Of a DNA stretch of 64,000 nt, positions 63,035 to 64,000 are shown one piece after another. The notes below the pieces were generated by a model. The model did not search any database. It was not told the DNA's origin and worked only from the letters and a program-made list of their open reading frames with translations. Within the stretch, counting starts at the first letter, position 1, and the number at the start of each line of letters is the position of its first letter. The stretch comes from Haloarcula nitratireducens (lineage in GTDB: Archaea > Halobacteriota > Halobacteria > Halobacteriales > Haloarculaceae), in NCBI RefSeq assembly GCF_019599505.1, contig NZ_RKLT01000005.1, positions 1 to 64,000 of the forward strand. The letters are read 5' to 3'. The position numbers were made by a program, and so were the translations under genes.

Positions 63035-63948
63035 CGACGAAACAAGACACTCAGACGAACGTACTGCCCTACGAACAGCCGTCGGGACTCGAGAAGTTCC
63101 GGGAGACGCTCGACGAATACGGCGTCTCGAAAGCCGTCACCTACGGGCTCTTGGGGGTGTTCCTCGTCTGGACGCTGTTCCCGATATACTGGCTCGTGAC
63201 GGCGACGCTGAAGACCCGGCAGACGCTGCTGTCGTTCCCGCCGATGTGGATCCCGTGGAACCTCCACTTCGAGAACTACGCGCAGCTGTTCGCCCAGCGG
63301 CCGGACTTCGTCCAGTTCATCATCAACAGCACCATCATCACTATCACGACGACTATCATCGCGACGACCATCGGCGCGATGGCGGCCTACGCGTTCGTCA
63401 CGTTCGACTACCCCTACGACCTCGACTTCCACCTGCCGTTCTACATCCTGTCGACGCGGTTCATGCCGCCGATCGTCACCGTCATCCCGCTGTTCGTCAT
63501 CTTCCGCGGGTTCGGACTGGTGAACACGCTCCCGGGACTCATCCTCGTCTACACGATGTTCAACATCCCATTCGCCGTCTGGATGATGAAGGGGTTCTTC
63601 GAGGAGGTGCCCGACAGCCTCATCGAGTCGGCGATGATCGACGGGCACACGCACCTGGGCGCGTTCTTCAAGATCGTCGTCCCGCTGGTGAAGCCGGGAC
63701 TGATCGCCTCGGCGATCTTCACGATCATCATCACGTGGAACGAGCTGCTGTTCGCCGTCATCCTCGCGCTGAACAGCAACGCCATGACCGTCCCGGTCGG
63801 GCTGGCGTCGTTCGTGACGAAGTTCTCGGTCCAGTGGATCAACATGAGCGTCGGAGCCACTATCGCCCTCGTGCCGGTGTTGCTGTTCGCGTTCGTCGCG
63901 CGCCAGCAGCTCGTCCGCGGGTTCAGCATGGGGGCGGTCGGCAAATGA
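63031..63948 (+). CDS. ABC sugar permease (MalG/UgpE type)
   Basis: 305 residues with about six membrane helices and the EAA-type loop ESAMIDGHTHLGAFFKIVVPLVKPG. Forms the heterodimeric channel with the permease encoded at 62084. Overlaps that gene by 4 nt, indicating translational coupling. Its stop overlaps a further ATG at 63945. Confidence 0.95.
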   Translation: MTTKQDTQTNVLPYEQPSGLEKFRETLDEYGVSKAVTYGLLGVFLVWTLFPIYWLVTATLKTRQTLLSFPPMWIPWNLHFENYAQLFAQRPDFVQFIINSTIITITTTIIATTIGAMAAYAFVTFDYPYDLDFHLPFYILSTRFMPPIVTVIPLFVIFRGFGLVNTLPGLILVYTMFNIPFAVWMMKGFFEEVPDSLIESAMIDGHTHLGAFFKIVVPLVKPGLIASAIFTIIITWNELLFAVILALNSNAMTVPVGLASFVTKFSVQWINMSVGATIALVPVLLFAFVARQQLVRGFSMGAVGK

Positions 63949-64000
63949 CGCAGTTCCCGTTCCAGAGAGGAAGCGCTTCCCCGGTCGGCCGACCGGCGGC
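63945..64000 (+). CDS. Start of a next gene, cut by the window edge
   Basis: ATG at 63945 overlaps the permease stop (ATGA) and opens a frame of at least 18 codons (MTQFPFQRGSASPVGRPA) to the edge. Too short to identify; the missing ABC ATPase would be expected nearby. Confidence 0.3.
   Translation, partial: MTQFPFQRGSASPVGRPA

Noticed and set aside
1..64000. CRISPR array, rRNA operon or complete insertion sequence
   Set aside because: No regularly spaced direct repeats, no rRNA-like sequence and no intact transposase were seen on reading both strands.

Overview
The window is chromosomal DNA from a halophilic archaeon (class Halobacteria). Evidence: GC-rich coding regions with acidic proteins, twin-arginine signal peptides on exported proteins, many UspA stress proteins, TrmB and IclR sugar regulators, F420-dependent (LLM) oxidoreductases, an archaeal PAC2 protein, a halophilic-type glucose dehydrogenase, and leaderless-style promoters with a TATA element about 25-30 nt before the start codon. 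I cannot assign a genus.

Layout. 1-9.2 kb is a stress and ion-transport block: a partial DUF4396 membrane protein, a P1B-type metal ATPase, UspA proteins, a CPBP-family membrane protein, a Na/phosphate-type symporter, a CBS-MaoC fusion and two PPOX-fold flavoproteins. 9.3-23.3 kb is bracketed by a ~150-bp inverted duplication (9287-9438 and 23112-23274). Inside lie a GntP permease, a graveyard of a phoD gene and a PLP decarboxylase gene, a Tat-exported polysaccharide deacetylase, a small zinc-finger-like protein, and a divergent six-gene cluster (13828-20190). The cluster encodes inositol-phosphate synthase, an alkaline-phosphatase-superfamily enzyme, a TatD-like hydrolase, two TIM-barrel isomerases and a UbiA prenyltransferase. 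It resembles the bacterial ebo cluster and is the most interesting locus here. An NSS transporter and an SDR follow.

23.4-33.3 kb holds a PAC2 protein, an SLC13 permease, several UspA proteins, a Tat-exported inositol-monophosphatase-family protein, a degenerate tRNA-Gly-like element (30418-30488), HtpX, and remnants of a UspA and a tyrosine recombinase. 33.4-40.8 kb holds a SelA-like PLP enzyme, ATP-dependent DNA ligase with an adjacent metallo-beta-lactamase nuclease, and regulators and envelope proteins.

40.9-64 kb is devoted to carbohydrate use. TrmB, a GH15 glucoamylase and a sugar-binding lipoprotein come first. Then an IclR-centred catabolic block carries two LLM oxidoreductases, a 2-hydroxyacid dehydrogenase, a ThDP enzyme, Zn-alcohol dehydrogenase, aldo/keto reductase, SDR, methylmalonate-semialdehyde dehydrogenase, glucose dehydrogenase homologue and HpcH/HpaI aldolase. 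It ends with an ABC sugar importer (binding protein plus two permeases; its ATPase probably lies beyond the window). The likely theme is import, oxidation and aldol cleavage of a sugar or cyclitol, but the substrate cannot be fixed from sequence alone.
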